Positions 43,692-52,437 of a stretch of 64,000 nucleotides of DNA are shown one piece after another (the stretch's first letter is position 1; each line of letters opens with the position of its first letter). The position numbers were made by a program, and so were the translations under genes. Source of the stretch: an uncultured Treponema sp. (GTDB taxonomy: Bacteria > Spirochaetota > Spirochaetia > Treponematales > Treponemataceae); contig CALINC010000139.1 of assembly GCA_938045195.1 (NCBI GenBank), forward strand, positions 40,977-104,976. The letters run 5' to 3'. The notes beneath the pieces were generated by a model that saw only the letters and a program-made list of their open reading frames with translations, made no database searches and was not told the DNA's origin.

Positions 43692-44384
43692 TTATAATGT
43701 ATTTATAAAATAGGTAATTTCGTCTAAATCCTGTTTATTTAAATCGATGAATTCTAAATTAAGCATTAATGTATTTGACTTTATTTTACACATAGGGACA
43801 ATTATTTTCTTCCCGATTTTAAGGGAACATTGTTCTAAAATTGTATTTTCGGTTAATTCAGCCGTATTTGCAGGCATATCAGGCAAAAATAAAATTCCAG
43901 TGGGTGTAATATTTTTTACCGTTCCGGTTATAATAACTTCGTTTAACGGATTGGTAAATAAAAAAGTTACTTGTTTGGAAAAATCCTTTTCGGCGTTGCC
44001 TTTATTTCCATATCCGTAACGTATAAAAATATTTTTAAGTTCCGGAACTATATCGGAAAAATTATTATGTTCCGCTTGTATAATTCCTTGCACGCCTGCA
44101 ATGACCGCTTTATTGGCATCATTTTCAATAATTTTTTTATTGCTTAAAAGAATTATTATTATGTGTTCTTTTGTTGTATCCCAGCGTATATATTGAGTAA
44201 TTACTTTCCAGTGGCGTGGAAAGTCAAGTGCGTTGATAATTACGGCATCGGGAGTAATTTCTTCAATATTATCTAAAGCCTTTATAGGCGAGCGGTAATG
44301 AATAAGCTCAAAACTATTTTCGCCTAGAAATTTGTTTAATTTTTCTTTTGAATTTACTAATTCTGAAATTAACATTATTTTCAT
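43692..44384 (-). CDS. Receiver-like plus degenerate PilZ domain protein
   Basis: The start taken is ATG 44384 (230 aa), behind AGGAAT; an ATG at 44399 overlaps the upstream stop and is an alternative. The N-terminal ~115 aa have a receiver-like fold (MLISELVNSKEKL, DAVIINALDFPRHW, IIIILLSNK). The expected phospho-Asp region reads INALDF, so phosphorylation is uncertain. The C-terminal ~100 aa look like PilZ: NITPTG stands in for [DN]xSxxG, but no RxxxR is seen in front. It may bind cyclic-di-GMP weakly, or not at all. It is co-transcribed with the upstream exported protein gene. Confidence 0.65.
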   Translation of the reverse strand: MKIMLISELVNSKEKLNKFLGENSFELIHYRSPIKALDNIEEITPDAVIINALDFPRHWKVITQYIRWDTTKEHIIIILLSNKKIIENDANKAVIAGVQGIIQAEHNNFSDIVPELKNIFIRYGYGNKGNAEKDFSKQVTFLFTNPLNEVIITGTVKNITPTGILFLPDMPANTAELTENTILEQCSLKIGKKIIVPMCKIKSNTLMLNLEFIDLNKQDLDEITYFINTL

Positions 44385-44395
44385 TTTTCTATTCC

Positions 44396-45373
44396 TCATT
44401 CGGTTCCCAGATTTTCTACAACATAATCATAAAGCGTCCATACGCCGTCCCGTGATGCTAAGAAATAAGTAAATCTTTTTTTCTCTTTAAAGTTCCGGTA
44501 TTCGAACCATTCCACAACTTTAACTTCTGCAAGCGTATCCGTATATCCCGTGTGTTCTATTTTAAAATCAACCGGAATAACGGCAATTTCTTTATCTATC
44601 CGTTCTTGACTTAATTCATGTTTATAGACTTCAATCATATTCATTCTGCCGGCTTCCGATTCCAATTTAAAACGTTTGCTTCTAGAGGGATCCCGCGTTA
44701 TCATTTTTTCCAAATCCATATACAAAAAGAATTGTTCCCATAAGGATTTTTGTCTTGCAGTTAATAGATATGTTATAACTTGATCGGGAGGAATGGGTTT
44801 TGCTTGGAGAATATCTCCCGTTACAGGTGAAATGGGAAGTGTCCCCAAAGCGGCTGCTGATGGAGCCGGTTTTATTTCCAAACTGAGCCGATTGGAATTG
44901 ATGTGTTCTTCGGAATTATCGGAATGCCGCTTCAGTTCGGGGAAAAAACTTGCCGTTAAAAGAAAAATACCGGGCTCGGTAATTTCGATATAATCTTTTA
45001 GATTTTCGATAAAAGAATATGATTCTCCCGCTTCGATACTTATTTCTCTAAAATAAATTTGGCGGTTGGTATTTCTTTTTTTTAACCAAGATTCCGTATG
45101 TTTCAACTGACGGTTTTTTGTATTTATTACCGAAAAATCCATACTGAAAGACCTGTCGTCTGCGAGTTTAAAGCGTAAGGTTTCGGGGTTATTATTTGTA
45201 ATTGAGACTTGCACGAATATCGGTTCGCCGGCACTTTCCCCCGGATAATAAATACGCCTGTCATAAAACTTAATTGAAATATCCGTTTTTGAATGCAGAG
45301 CAGGGAACTCGCTTTCTGCAAAAATATATATAATTTGAAAAAAACATAAAAATGCAATAATAAATTTTTTCAT
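44396..45373 (-). CDS. Exported protein of unknown function
   Basis: The protein has 325 aa. A signal peptide (MKKFIIAFLCFFQIIYIFA) predicts export. The first ~150 aa look like an Ig-type beta domain (VQVSITNNNPETLRFKL); the last ~100 aa (EVYKHELSQ, ERFTYFLASRDGVWTLYDYV-like) resemble an NTF2-like module. I recognise no named family; it may be spirochaete-specific. It is followed by the PilZ-like gene with a 4-bp or short gap, so the two are one operon. Confidence 0.75.
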   Translation of the reverse strand: MKKFIIAFLCFFQIIYIFAESEFPALHSKTDISIKFYDRRIYYPGESAGEPIFVQVSITNNNPETLRFKLADDRSFSMDFSVINTKNRQLKHTESWLKKRNTNRQIYFREISIEAGESYSFIENLKDYIEITEPGIFLLTASFFPELKRHSDNSEEHINSNRLSLEIKPAPSAAALGTLPISPVTGDILQAKPIPPDQVITYLLTARQKSLWEQFFLYMDLEKMITRDPSRSKRFKLESEAGRMNMIEVYKHELSQERIDKEIAVIPVDFKIEHTGYTDTLAEVKVVEWFEYRNFKEKKRFTYFLASRDGVWTLYDYVVENLGTE

Positions 45374-45395
45374 TTTAAATTCCTCCGGTAGATAA

Positions 45396-45542
45396 AAACT
45401 TTATAGGTATAGTATCGGCAGTTTTAAAGCGGATTTTAAGGAATATTTAATAAATTCATCAAACGAAAAAAAAGGTATGTTTTTGAGTATTGATGAATTT
45501 TCCGCCGTTTTTAATGAAATAAGGAACGGCATACGGCAATAA
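45396..45542 (+). other. Short open stretch, possible gene remnant
   Basis: Forty-eight sense codons precede a TAA at 45540-45542, without an in-frame ribosome site at the start. The translation ends EIRNGIRQ and has coding-like composition (FLSIDEFSAVFNE). It lies in the gap between two divergent genes, upstream of the next promoter. It may be a relic or a small protein starting at the ATG at 45477. Confidence 0.3.
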
Positions 45543-45557
45543 AACGGGTTTTACTAC

Positions 45558-45586
45558 TTGCAAAAAAAATCCAAAGGTGTTAATAT
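45558..45586 (+). promoter_or_regulatory. Promoter of the small exported protein gene
   Basis: TTGCAA at 45558-45563 and TAATAT at 45581-45586 with 17-nt spacing, 34 nt before the ATG. Confidence 0.55.
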
Positions 45587-45620
45587 AGCGCATAATAACT
45601 TATTTAGGAGGGTTATTGAT

Positions 45621-45980
45621 ATGAAAAAAAATATTATAGCTTGTACGGTTATGTGTTTAGCGGTTGTTTCTCTGTTTGCCGCTACCGTTGTACAGCCGAA
45701 AACTACAAAATACGAAGTTGAAGGAAAATCTTCCGCAGTAATTTATATGACTGAAATTTATGCTGCGGAATATTGGGCTGAAATTTATCTTACGTATGAA
45801 GAGGATAACGCTACCTATGACGAAGCCGAAGCGGAAAAAATTATTTATGAATTTATTTCCAAATATAAGGTTGACCATAAGTTTTCGACCGTAGAAATTG
45901 AAGACTTAAAAGCCGCCTCTATCGGCGAGAAAAAAACAACCATGCTTAAGCGGCTCATTTTTAGGCAAGTCCGCAAGTAA
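45621..45980 (+). CDS. Small exported protein of unknown function
   Basis: The protein has 119 aa from ATG 45621, behind GGAGGG. A signal peptide (MKKNIIACTVMCLAVVSLFA) ends in a likely signal peptidase site. The mature ~95 aa are acidic then basic, with YMTEIYAAEYWAEIYLTYEE and a C-terminal KRLIFRQVRK. I recognise no family. It is monocistronic or read into secG, which has its own promoter. Confidence 0.75.
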   Translation: MKKNIIACTVMCLAVVSLFAATVVQPKTTKYEVEGKSSAVIYMTEIYAAEYWAEIYLTYEEDNATYDEAEAEKIIYEFISKYKVDHKFSTVEIEDLKAASIGEKKTTMLKRLIFRQVRK

Positions 45981-46017
45981 ATTTGTATGTAAACGTTGTT
46001 TTGTGTTTTATAGCCTA

Positions 46018-46046
46018 TTGAATATTTTTCTCTTTTGATGTATTCT
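46018..46046 (+). promoter_or_regulatory. Promoter of the secG operon
   Basis: TTGAAT at 46018-46023 and TATTCT at 46041-46046 with 17-nt spacing, 31 nt before secG. Confidence 0.55.
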
Positions 46047-46077
46047 ATACAAATATTTTAAAATTTGGAGTTTATTT

Positions 46078-46482
46078 ATGGGTGCTTTAAGTATTGCATT
46101 GCTTGTTCTTTTTGTTATTATTTGTGCGGTTATTATTTTTCTTGTTTTATTGCAAAATGAGGAAGGAGACAGCTTGGGCGGTCTTTTCGCCGGCGGCAGT
46201 AATTCTGCGTTCGGTTCAAAATCAGGCAATGTTTTAAGCAGAGCGACATATATTGCCGTTGCTTTGTTTTTTGTAACTACTTTTTTGCTTGCATTTCTTA
46301 ATAAAGGGGTCTCGGATAAGGGTTTATCCGAAGAAGCCGGACAAAAACAGGCTGAAACTTCTACCGAATGGTGGAAAAATAATGGGGCGGACGGTACAAA
46401 TACCGAAACTGAAAATAACAACAATACCGAAACAGGCACGGAAAATTCCGGCGAAAATTCTTCAGATAAAGACGGTGAATAA
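46078..46482 (+). CDS. secG: Preprotein translocase subunit SecG
   Basis: The protein has 134 aa with two membrane spans (~5-25 and ~60-80) around the conserved loop LQNEEGDSLGGLFAGGSNSAFGSKSG, shown here in two parts by its LQNEEGD and GGLFAGG motifs. The long Asn/Glu/Thr-rich C-terminal tail (~50 aa) exceeds the usual length. It stabilises SecYEG during export across the inner membrane. TTGGAG precedes the ATG. ptsN-like and V-ATPase genes follow closely. Confidence 0.92.
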   Translation: MGALSIALLVLFVIICAVIIFLVLLQNEEGDSLGGLFAGGSNSAFGSKSGNVLSRATYIAVALFFVTTFLLAFLNKGVSDKGLSEEAGQKQAETSTEWWKNNGADGTNTETENNNNTETGTENSGENSSDKDGE

Positions 46483-46488
46483 GCTAAG

Positions 46489-46962
46489 ATGATACTTGGA
46501 AAATTGTTTTCGGCTGAAAATATTAAAATCAACCTTGAAAGCACGGAAAAAGACGAACTTTTTGAAGAATTGGTGAATTTATATGTTTTAAACGACTCTT
46601 CGATAGACAGAAACCTTATTCTTTCTGCCGTGCGTGAGAGGGAGTCTAAACTTTCTACCGGCATAAAAAAAGGGATAGCTCTGCCGCATGCGAGAATTTC
46701 GGGCTTGACGGTACCTAAGGGTATAATCGGGATTTCAAAAGAGGGAATTGAATATGATTCACTCGACGGGAATCCCGTTTATATTGTTTTTATGCTTTTG
46801 TCTACTCTTGAGGATTATTCTCAGCACTTGAAAATTTTAAACAGATTAAATATTCTCTTACTAAACCCCCGTTTTTTGGAGGATTTATTTGCAGGAACTT
46901 CCGGTACGGAGGTATATAATACAATTTGCAAATACGAAAATATGCTTCTTGGAGGTCTTTAA
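46489..46962 (+). CDS. PTS IIA-type (PtsN-like) phosphocarrier
   Basis: The protein has 157 aa. It has the EIIA-fructose/nitrogen pattern: STGIKKGIALPHAR with the phospho-acceptor His, and an LDGNPVYIVFMLLS strand, then a long helix (YSQHLKILNRLNILLL). In bacteria with a partial PTS such proteins regulate potassium or nitrogen functions rather than sugar uptake; that fits, but which target is unknown. It is 6 bp after secG and in the same operon. Confidence 0.9.
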   Translation: MILGKLFSAENIKINLESTEKDELFEELVNLYVLNDSSIDRNLILSAVRERESKLSTGIKKGIALPHARISGLTVPKGIIGISKEGIEYDSLDGNPVYIVFMLLSTLEDYSQHLKILNRLNILLLNPRFLEDLFAGTSGTEVYNTICKYENMLLGGL

Positions 46963-46971
46963 AGCACTAAA

Positions 46972-47274
46972 GTGGAACAAAATATTTTCGGACATCTTTT
47001 AGATATTGAAAATTCTGCGGCAAGCCTTGTTTTTGACGCACAAGTTGAAGCTGATAATAGGATAGGTGCCGCAAAAGCCGAAGCTGAAAAACAATATAAA
47101 GCCGAATATGAAAAGATGCTGTCGGATTTTGAAGATAATTTAAAAGCCGAAAAACAAGCTCTTGATATTAAACAAAAAGAAGAATATAAAAAATTCGATG
47201 AATATCTTTCTTCTTTAAATAAAGATTATAAAAAATTTGAGAGCAGCCTTAATTCTTATTTTTTCGGAGCATAG
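46972..47274 (+). CDS. V-type ATPase coiled-coil stalk subunit (G/H-like)
   Basis: The protein has 100 aa from GTG 46972; the in-frame TAA at 46960 excludes earlier starts, and the nearest GGAGG is 12 nt or more away, so translation may depend on coupling. Nearly the whole protein is a charged, alanine-rich coiled coil (EADNRIGAAKAEAEKQYKAE), as in V-ATPase subunits G/H or E N-termini. The next gene encodes subunit C 6 bp downstream, which supports this role. Confidence 0.7.
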   Translation: MEQNIFGHLLDIENSAASLVFDAQVEADNRIGAAKAEAEKQYKAEYEKMLSDFEDNLKAEKQALDIKQKEEYKKFDEYLSSLNKDYKKFESSLNSYFFGA

Positions 47275-47280
47275 GCGATT

Positions 47281-48318
47281 ATGGATAAGTCTTCTGCGTC
47301 CGTGTATGTTTATGCAAAGGCTTGCGGCATGTATTCCAAGTCTTTTATCGGCAAAAGGGCTGCAAAACTTTTTGAAGCAAAAAACATACGAGAATTGTGG
47401 AATTTGGTACTCGATGAAGAAATACCCGTTTTACCGGAAGCAAAATTAGCCGATGTAATTGAGCGGAAAATTTCGGAAAAATCGGTTGCCGATATGCTAA
47501 AGCTCATCAGTGCCTATGATAAGCCGGATATGCTGATTAAGGCATTAATTTCAAAATACGATTATGCAAATTTAAAAAACGCTTGGCATGAGGCGGAAAA
47601 AGAATCTAAAGACAAATCCTTTTTAATAGATATAAGTCCGTATTCCGTTTTTAACTGGGATAAATGGCCCGATATGAGGGAAGTTGTACGTGGTACTGAG
47701 ATGGGGAATATTAAAGTTCCGTCCTATAAAACTTCTTCCGATACTTCGGATAAGGCATCAATTTCCGAAATAATGACTTGGGATTCCGAAATGGACAGAA
47801 TGTATTACCGTTCCGTTTGGACCGGGTATAAATCTCTCTCAAAACAGGAAAAACAATCCTGCGCACGTCTTATTTTAACCGATATTATTATGCAAAATAT
47901 TATATGGATTTTGCGGCTTCGCACCTATTACGCTTACAAAACGGAAGATATTAAACCGCTGCTTGCAGGTGTTCAAACAGAGGAAACCGAAAAAATTTTT
48001 TGCCGCCCTGCGTATTTTGCATTTGATAAACCTCTAGATGATTGGAACCAATGGAAAAACTGGGAATATGCGTATGTCTTAAATCCGCATGAAGAGGGGA
48101 TGCCTTGGATATTGGACCCGCGCTATGTTCAGTTGGCTTGCGACAAATATCTTTATAATTTGGCGGTAAAACAATTTCATATTAGTACCGGCACAACAGG
48201 TGTACTTACCGCTTTCTTTAAAATTAAAAATTTGGAAGAATATATGATTCGGGCTGCCGTAGAGTCTTTGAGGGTCGGTTCCGATAATGAATTTAAAAAG
48301 GAATTTATTTGGGGATAA
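47281..48318 (+). CDS. atpC: V-type ATPase subunit C
   Basis: The protein has 345 aa. It is alpha-helical without membrane spans, with the V-ATPase C/AC39-like pattern: YVYAKACGMYSKSFIGKRA at the start, and tryptophan-rich DDWNQWKNWEYAYVLNPH followed by RYVQLACDKYLYNLAV near the end. Subunit C forms the central-stalk docking funnel above the membrane ring. It follows the coiled-coil subunit and overlaps no gene. Subunit I follows immediately. The symbol follows common annotation usage for V-type subunit C. Confidence 0.85.
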   Translation: MDKSSASVYVYAKACGMYSKSFIGKRAAKLFEAKNIRELWNLVLDEEIPVLPEAKLADVIERKISEKSVADMLKLISAYDKPDMLIKALISKYDYANLKNAWHEAEKESKDKSFLIDISPYSVFNWDKWPDMREVVRGTEMGNIKVPSYKTSSDTSDKASISEIMTWDSEMDRMYYRSVWTGYKSLSKQEKQSCARLILTDIIMQNIIWILRLRTYYAYKTEDIKPLLAGVQTEETEKIFCRPAYFAFDKPLDDWNQWKNWEYAYVLNPHEEGMPWILDPRYVQLACDKYLYNLAVKQFHISTGTTGVLTAFFKIKNLEEYMIRAAVESLRVGSDNEFKKEFIWG

Positions 48319-48322
48319 TGGT

Positions 48323-50326
48323 ATGCTTAAAACAAAAAAAATGAAACTGATAGAGCTGGTTGTTCTTGCAAACGATGTAAATGCCGTAATTGAGTATCTA
48401 GGGAAAAAAGCGAATTTCCAACCCTATTCGGAAAGCTCCGCTTCGCAGTATAATTTAGAAAATTCTACGCAAGCTCCTTTTTCAAATTCGCACAAAGAAA
48501 TTTTTGTCCGGCTTCAAGCCGTCTCTTCTTACTTGTCAATAAGCGAGCCCGACAATCTTTCGGAAACTGCCGAATTTCCGTGTTCCGAAGATATAAGTTC
48601 CGCCGAACAATTATTTTCTGAAATTGATGCTTTACAAAAAAAAGAAGCTGAAGTATATGAAAAACAAAAACGCATCGAAGAGGCTTACAACGAGGCTTTG
48701 GCTTTTGCAAACTTAAAAGTTCCTTACAAAGAAATAGATAATTTAACTTTTTTAACTATGCGTGTAGGAAAAATAAATCCCGAAAACCTTGAAGAACTTC
48801 AATTCTCTATCGGAAACAGAGCTATTATTATTCCGCTCGGCGAAGATAAAACCCGTATTTTAGCAGCATCTTCAAAAAAAGGCAGGTTTGCTCTTGATTC
48901 CGAATTAAAAAAATTCGGCTTTTTACCCCTTGATATTCCAAAGGATTTTAAAGGTGTCCCGGATGATGTAATCGAGGGTTTAAAACAAAAAACCGAAAAT
49001 GCAAAAATTTTAATTGAAGAACTTAAAACGGAAAAATTGAATTATGCAGAAAAAAATAAACTTACCATTTTAAAACTTTTGCAGAATTTTTCTTTGGGCT
49101 CGCAGATTTTGCAGGTTAAACAAAATTTGGAAGCTACGCAAACCGTTTTTAGAATTCTCGGCTGGATTTCCGAAAATGACGAACAAAAGATTATGCAGGA
49201 TTTGGATAATCTTACGGAAGCAAGAATTGCCATCAGGTTATATGCTCCCGATGAAGTACCTGCCGTAAAAAACGGTAAAGAAAAAGTTCCCGTATTTTAT
49301 AAACACAATAAATTCGTGCGGAGTTTTGAACGGATTATTTTCAGTTACGGAGCCCCTCTTTACGGAACACTTGACCCGACACCGATTGTTGCGGTATTTT
49401 TTACGCTTTTGTTTGGAATTATGTTCGGAGATTTAGGGCAGGGTGCGGTGTTCTTTCTTTTGGGGCTTTTAATGCACTGGGGAAAACCCGTAATTTTAAA
49501 AAAGTTTTCCAAGTTTTCTTATGTGTTTATGGCAATAGGTATTTCGGGTATGATTATGGGTTTTTTAACAGGGGAAGTTTTTACAAACGGACAGCTCTTA
49601 ATTCCGGTAAGCCGCTTTATTACAGGGCTGTTCGGAACTCCGCATGACCATATTCTTCATTTGATGCCGGAAGGCGGCTCTATCGAAAAGCTGATTATGT
49701 TCTTCGGCTTTACGCTTTCAATAGGATTTATAATAAATTCTACAGGTCTAATTATCAATATAATAAATAATTTTAGACTAAAAAGATATGCAAAAGCACT
49801 TTTTTCAAAAACAGGTATTTCAGGACTTTTCTTTTTTTGGTATGTTGTTTTTATAGGCTTACGGATTGCATTTTTAAAAATAGGCTTCGGATGGGCGGAT
49901 ATTATATTTCTTGTGCTGCCGCTATTGTGCATTTTCTTTTCGGAACCGCTTACAAGGCTTATAGCCGGAGAACGCCCCGTTTTTGAAAACGGTTTTTTTG
50001 CAGCCGTTATCGAAGGTCTAGTTGAAATCTTGGAGGTACTTTCAACCTATATTTCAAATTCGGTAAGTTTTTTACGTGTTGGAGCATTTGCGCTTTCGCA
50101 TGCGGTTTTAAGTTTTATAGTCTTTACTATGGCAGGTTTTTGCGGAGGCTATCTTTCATACGGAATAATTCCGGCTATTATTGGGAATTTGGTTATTATT
50201 CTGCTTGAAGGGTTAATCGTTGCAATTCAAATTATCAGACTTCAATATTATGAATTTTTTTCAAAATTTTTTACGGAAACAGGCAGGGAATTTGTACCCT
50301 TCAGGTTTGAATACGGACGCGGTTAA
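48323..50326 (+). CDS. atpI: V-type ATPase subunit I
   Basis: The protein has 667 aa from ATG 48323, behind GGGGATA. The N-terminal ~360 aa are cytoplasmic with coiled coils (EIDALQKKEAEVYEKQKRIEEA) and the C-terminal ~300 aa hold about seven or eight membrane spans with FGIMFGDLGQG and SVSFLRVGAFALSHA, which carries the key Arg for ion movement. It forms the ion half-channel of the rotary ATPase. No proteolipid (K) or catalytic A/B/D genes follow, which is unusual for V-ATPase operons. Confidence 0.93.
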   Translation: MLKTKKMKLIELVVLANDVNAVIEYLGKKANFQPYSESSASQYNLENSTQAPFSNSHKEIFVRLQAVSSYLSISEPDNLSETAEFPCSEDISSAEQLFSEIDALQKKEAEVYEKQKRIEEAYNEALAFANLKVPYKEIDNLTFLTMRVGKINPENLEELQFSIGNRAIIIPLGEDKTRILAASSKKGRFALDSELKKFGFLPLDIPKDFKGVPDDVIEGLKQKTENAKILIEELKTEKLNYAEKNKLTILKLLQNFSLGSQILQVKQNLEATQTVFRILGWISENDEQKIMQDLDNLTEARIAIRLYAPDEVPAVKNGKEKVPVFYKHNKFVRSFERIIFSYGAPLYGTLDPTPIVAVFFTLLFGIMFGDLGQGAVFFLLGLLMHWGKPVILKKFSKFSYVFMAIGISGMIMGFLTGEVFTNGQLLIPVSRFITGLFGTPHDHILHLMPEGGSIEKLIMFFGFTLSIGFIINSTGLIINIINNFRLKRYAKALFSKTGISGLFFFWYVVFIGLRIAFLKIGFGWADIIFLVLPLLCIFFSEPLTRLIAGERPVFENGFFAAVIEGLVEILEVLSTYISNSVSFLRVGAFALSHAVLSFIVFTMAGFCGGYLSYGIIPAIIGNLVIILLEGLIVAIQIIRLQYYEFFSKFFTETGREFVPFRFEYGRG

Positions 50327-50420
50327 ACCTTTGTGCTGCCCTATCCGGATATTCGCGCCCTGTAGAATTTTTTTGCGATTTTGTGTATAGTTTAATTTCA
50401 GTATTATTTCGGAGGAAAAA

Positions 50421-51374
50421 ATGAAAGAAAAAAAAATAGACCCTGCAAAATTCGGGAAGATTTTGCGGAATATTTTTGTAATAGCCCTTATTGCCGTTAT
50501 TGCTTTTTCGGGTATTAAGATTATTCCGGCAACGGACAACGGTGTTGTAACCCGCTTCGGCAAATACAGCAGAACACTTACCCCCGGTTTACAGTTTGTT
50601 ATTCCCTTTATCGATGAAGTTTACAAAGTGCCCGTTACTACGGTGCAAAAGGAAGAATTCGGTTTTAGAACTTCTGCATCGGGAGTAAGAAGCGAATATC
50701 AAAATTTAATTACGCATGAATCTCTTATGCTTACCGGAGATTTAAATATTATCAATGTTGAATGGGTTGTACAGTATAAAATAGTAGACCCTAAGGCATG
50801 GCTTTTTAATGTTGAAGATTCGGTGAGAAATAAAACCATTAGAGATGTTTCAAAGTCAGTAGTAAACGCTCTTGTCGGCGATAGAGCTATTATGGATATT
50901 ATGGGTGCGGAACGGGATAATATTCAAGTTTTAGCAAAAACTTTAATGAATAAAAAATATGAACAGCTGGGATTGGGTATTTCGGTTTCCTCCGTGCAGC
51001 TGCAAAATGTTGTTCCTCCTTCAGAGGTTCAAGCTGCATTTGAAGACGTGAATATTGCTATTCAGGATATGAATCGGTTAATCAATGAAGGAAAAGAGGC
51101 TTATAATAAAGAAATTCCGAAAGCCAAAGGAGAAGCCGATAAGATGATTCAAGAAGCAAAAGGATATGCTTCCGAGCGTATAAATAAAGCGCAGGGCGAT
51201 GTTGCCCGTTTTAATGCGGTTTATTCGGAATATGTAAAAGCACCCGATGTAACGAGGAGAAGACTTTACCTTGAAACTATAGGCGACGTTTTGTCAAATA
51301 CCGATAAACTTATTATCATTGATAAAAACTTAAAAAATTTTTTACCGCTTAAAGAATTAAAAAAAGGAGAATAG
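50421..51374 (+). CDS. hflK: HflK, SPFH/band-7 membrane protease regulator
   Basis: The protein has 317 aa. One N-terminal membrane span (~18-38) leads to a band-7 domain (GVVTRFGKYSRTLTPGLQFVIPFID) and a C-terminal helical region (KAKGEADKMIQEAKGYASERI). With HflC it forms a cage around FtsH that controls degradation of membrane proteins. CGGAGG precedes the ATG. It lacks the long Gly-rich N-terminus of E. coli HflK. hflC follows after 3 bp, and flbB follows that. Confidence 0.93.
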   Translation: MKEKKIDPAKFGKILRNIFVIALIAVIAFSGIKIIPATDNGVVTRFGKYSRTLTPGLQFVIPFIDEVYKVPVTTVQKEEFGFRTSASGVRSEYQNLITHESLMLTGDLNIINVEWVVQYKIVDPKAWLFNVEDSVRNKTIRDVSKSVVNALVGDRAIMDIMGAERDNIQVLAKTLMNKKYEQLGLGISVSSVQLQNVVPPSEVQAAFEDVNIAIQDMNRLINEGKEAYNKEIPKAKGEADKMIQEAKGYASERINKAQGDVARFNAVYSEYVKAPDVTRRRLYLETIGDVLSNTDKLIIIDKNLKNFLPLKELKKGE

Positions 51375-51377
51375 GAT

Positions 51378-52406
51378 ATGAGTGATACGGAATATGAAAA
51401 TGTAACAAATTCGGAAAATAAAATAAAACCGAAAAAAATAAAATCAAAAAAGGGAATAAAGTTTATTATTCTGCTTGTTTTTATACTTATCTTAGTAATA
51501 TTTATAAATCCTTTTTATATTTTAAATGAGGGCGAAACGGCAATTATTACTCAATTCGGTGAGGTTGTAAATACGGAAACTGCGGCAGGGCTTCATTTTA
51601 AGATGCCGTTTATCCATACCGTACATAAATATACGGCAAAACTTTTACGTCTTGACGGAGACCCTCAAAAGATACTTACAAAGGAAAAACAATTTATTGA
51701 AGTTGATACGACAAGCAGATGGCGTATTGTAGATATAAAAAAATTCTATGAATCCGTAGTAACGTATGAGGGGGCTTTTTCAAGACTTTCAGATATTATA
51801 GATTCTTCCGTAAGGGATGTCATTACGATTAACAGTTTGAATAATGTCGTGCGTACTTCAAACATTATAAACGAAGTAAAACATGAAGAAAAATTTAATG
51901 TAGATACAAGTGAAGTTGATATTACGGATCTTTCGGATGAAAATGAGATAACGGATATAGATAAGGGGCGTGAAGTTCTTGCCGCTGAAATTTTAAAGCG
52001 GGCTAATAATCAGCTGGGAGAATTCGGCATGGAAGTAATTGATGTAATTTTTAAACAAATTAAATATTCCGACGATCTGCAAAATTCCGTTTTTAACAGA
52101 ATGATAAAAGACAGAAACCAAATTGCACAAACGTTCCGCTCTACCGGAGAGGGTAAAAAAGCCGAATGGCTGGGTAAACTTGAAAACGAAAAAAAGACCA
52201 TTCTTTCAAAAGCCTATGCCGAATCTGAAAAAATAAAGGGAGATGCGGATGCAAGGGCTCTTGCAATTTATGCGGAATCTTACGGGAAAGCACCCGATTT
52301 TTACAGTTTTTGGAAGAGCATAGAGATTTATAAAACCTCTTTGCCTCAAACGGAAAAAATTCTTTCTACGGATATGGAATACTTTAAGTATCTGTATCAA
52401 CACTGA
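51378..52406 (+). CDS. hflC: HflC, SPFH/band-7 partner of HflK
   Basis: The protein has 342 aa. A basic N-terminus and one membrane span (~28-48) precede a band-7 domain with LNEGETAIITQFGEVV and GLHFKMPFIH, then helical KGDADARALAIYAESY and FYSFWKSIEIYKTSL, as in HflC. A ~20-aa acidic insert (SEVDITDLSDENEITD) is present in the helical part. Function as for HflK. It is 3 bp after hflK and 31 bp before flbB. Confidence 0.94.
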   Translation: MSDTEYENVTNSENKIKPKKIKSKKGIKFIILLVFILILVIFINPFYILNEGETAIITQFGEVVNTETAAGLHFKMPFIHTVHKYTAKLLRLDGDPQKILTKEKQFIEVDTTSRWRIVDIKKFYESVVTYEGAFSRLSDIIDSSVRDVITINSLNNVVRTSNIINEVKHEEKFNVDTSEVDITDLSDENEITDIDKGREVLAAEILKRANNQLGEFGMEVIDVIFKQIKYSDDLQNSVFNRMIKDRNQIAQTFRSTGEGKKAEWLGKLENEKKTILSKAYAESEKIKGDADARALAIYAESYGKAPDFYSFWKSIEIYKTSLPQTEKILSTDMEYFKYLYQH

Positions 52407-52437
52407 TAAAATATGAGTTTTGGGGAGGTGTTCTATT

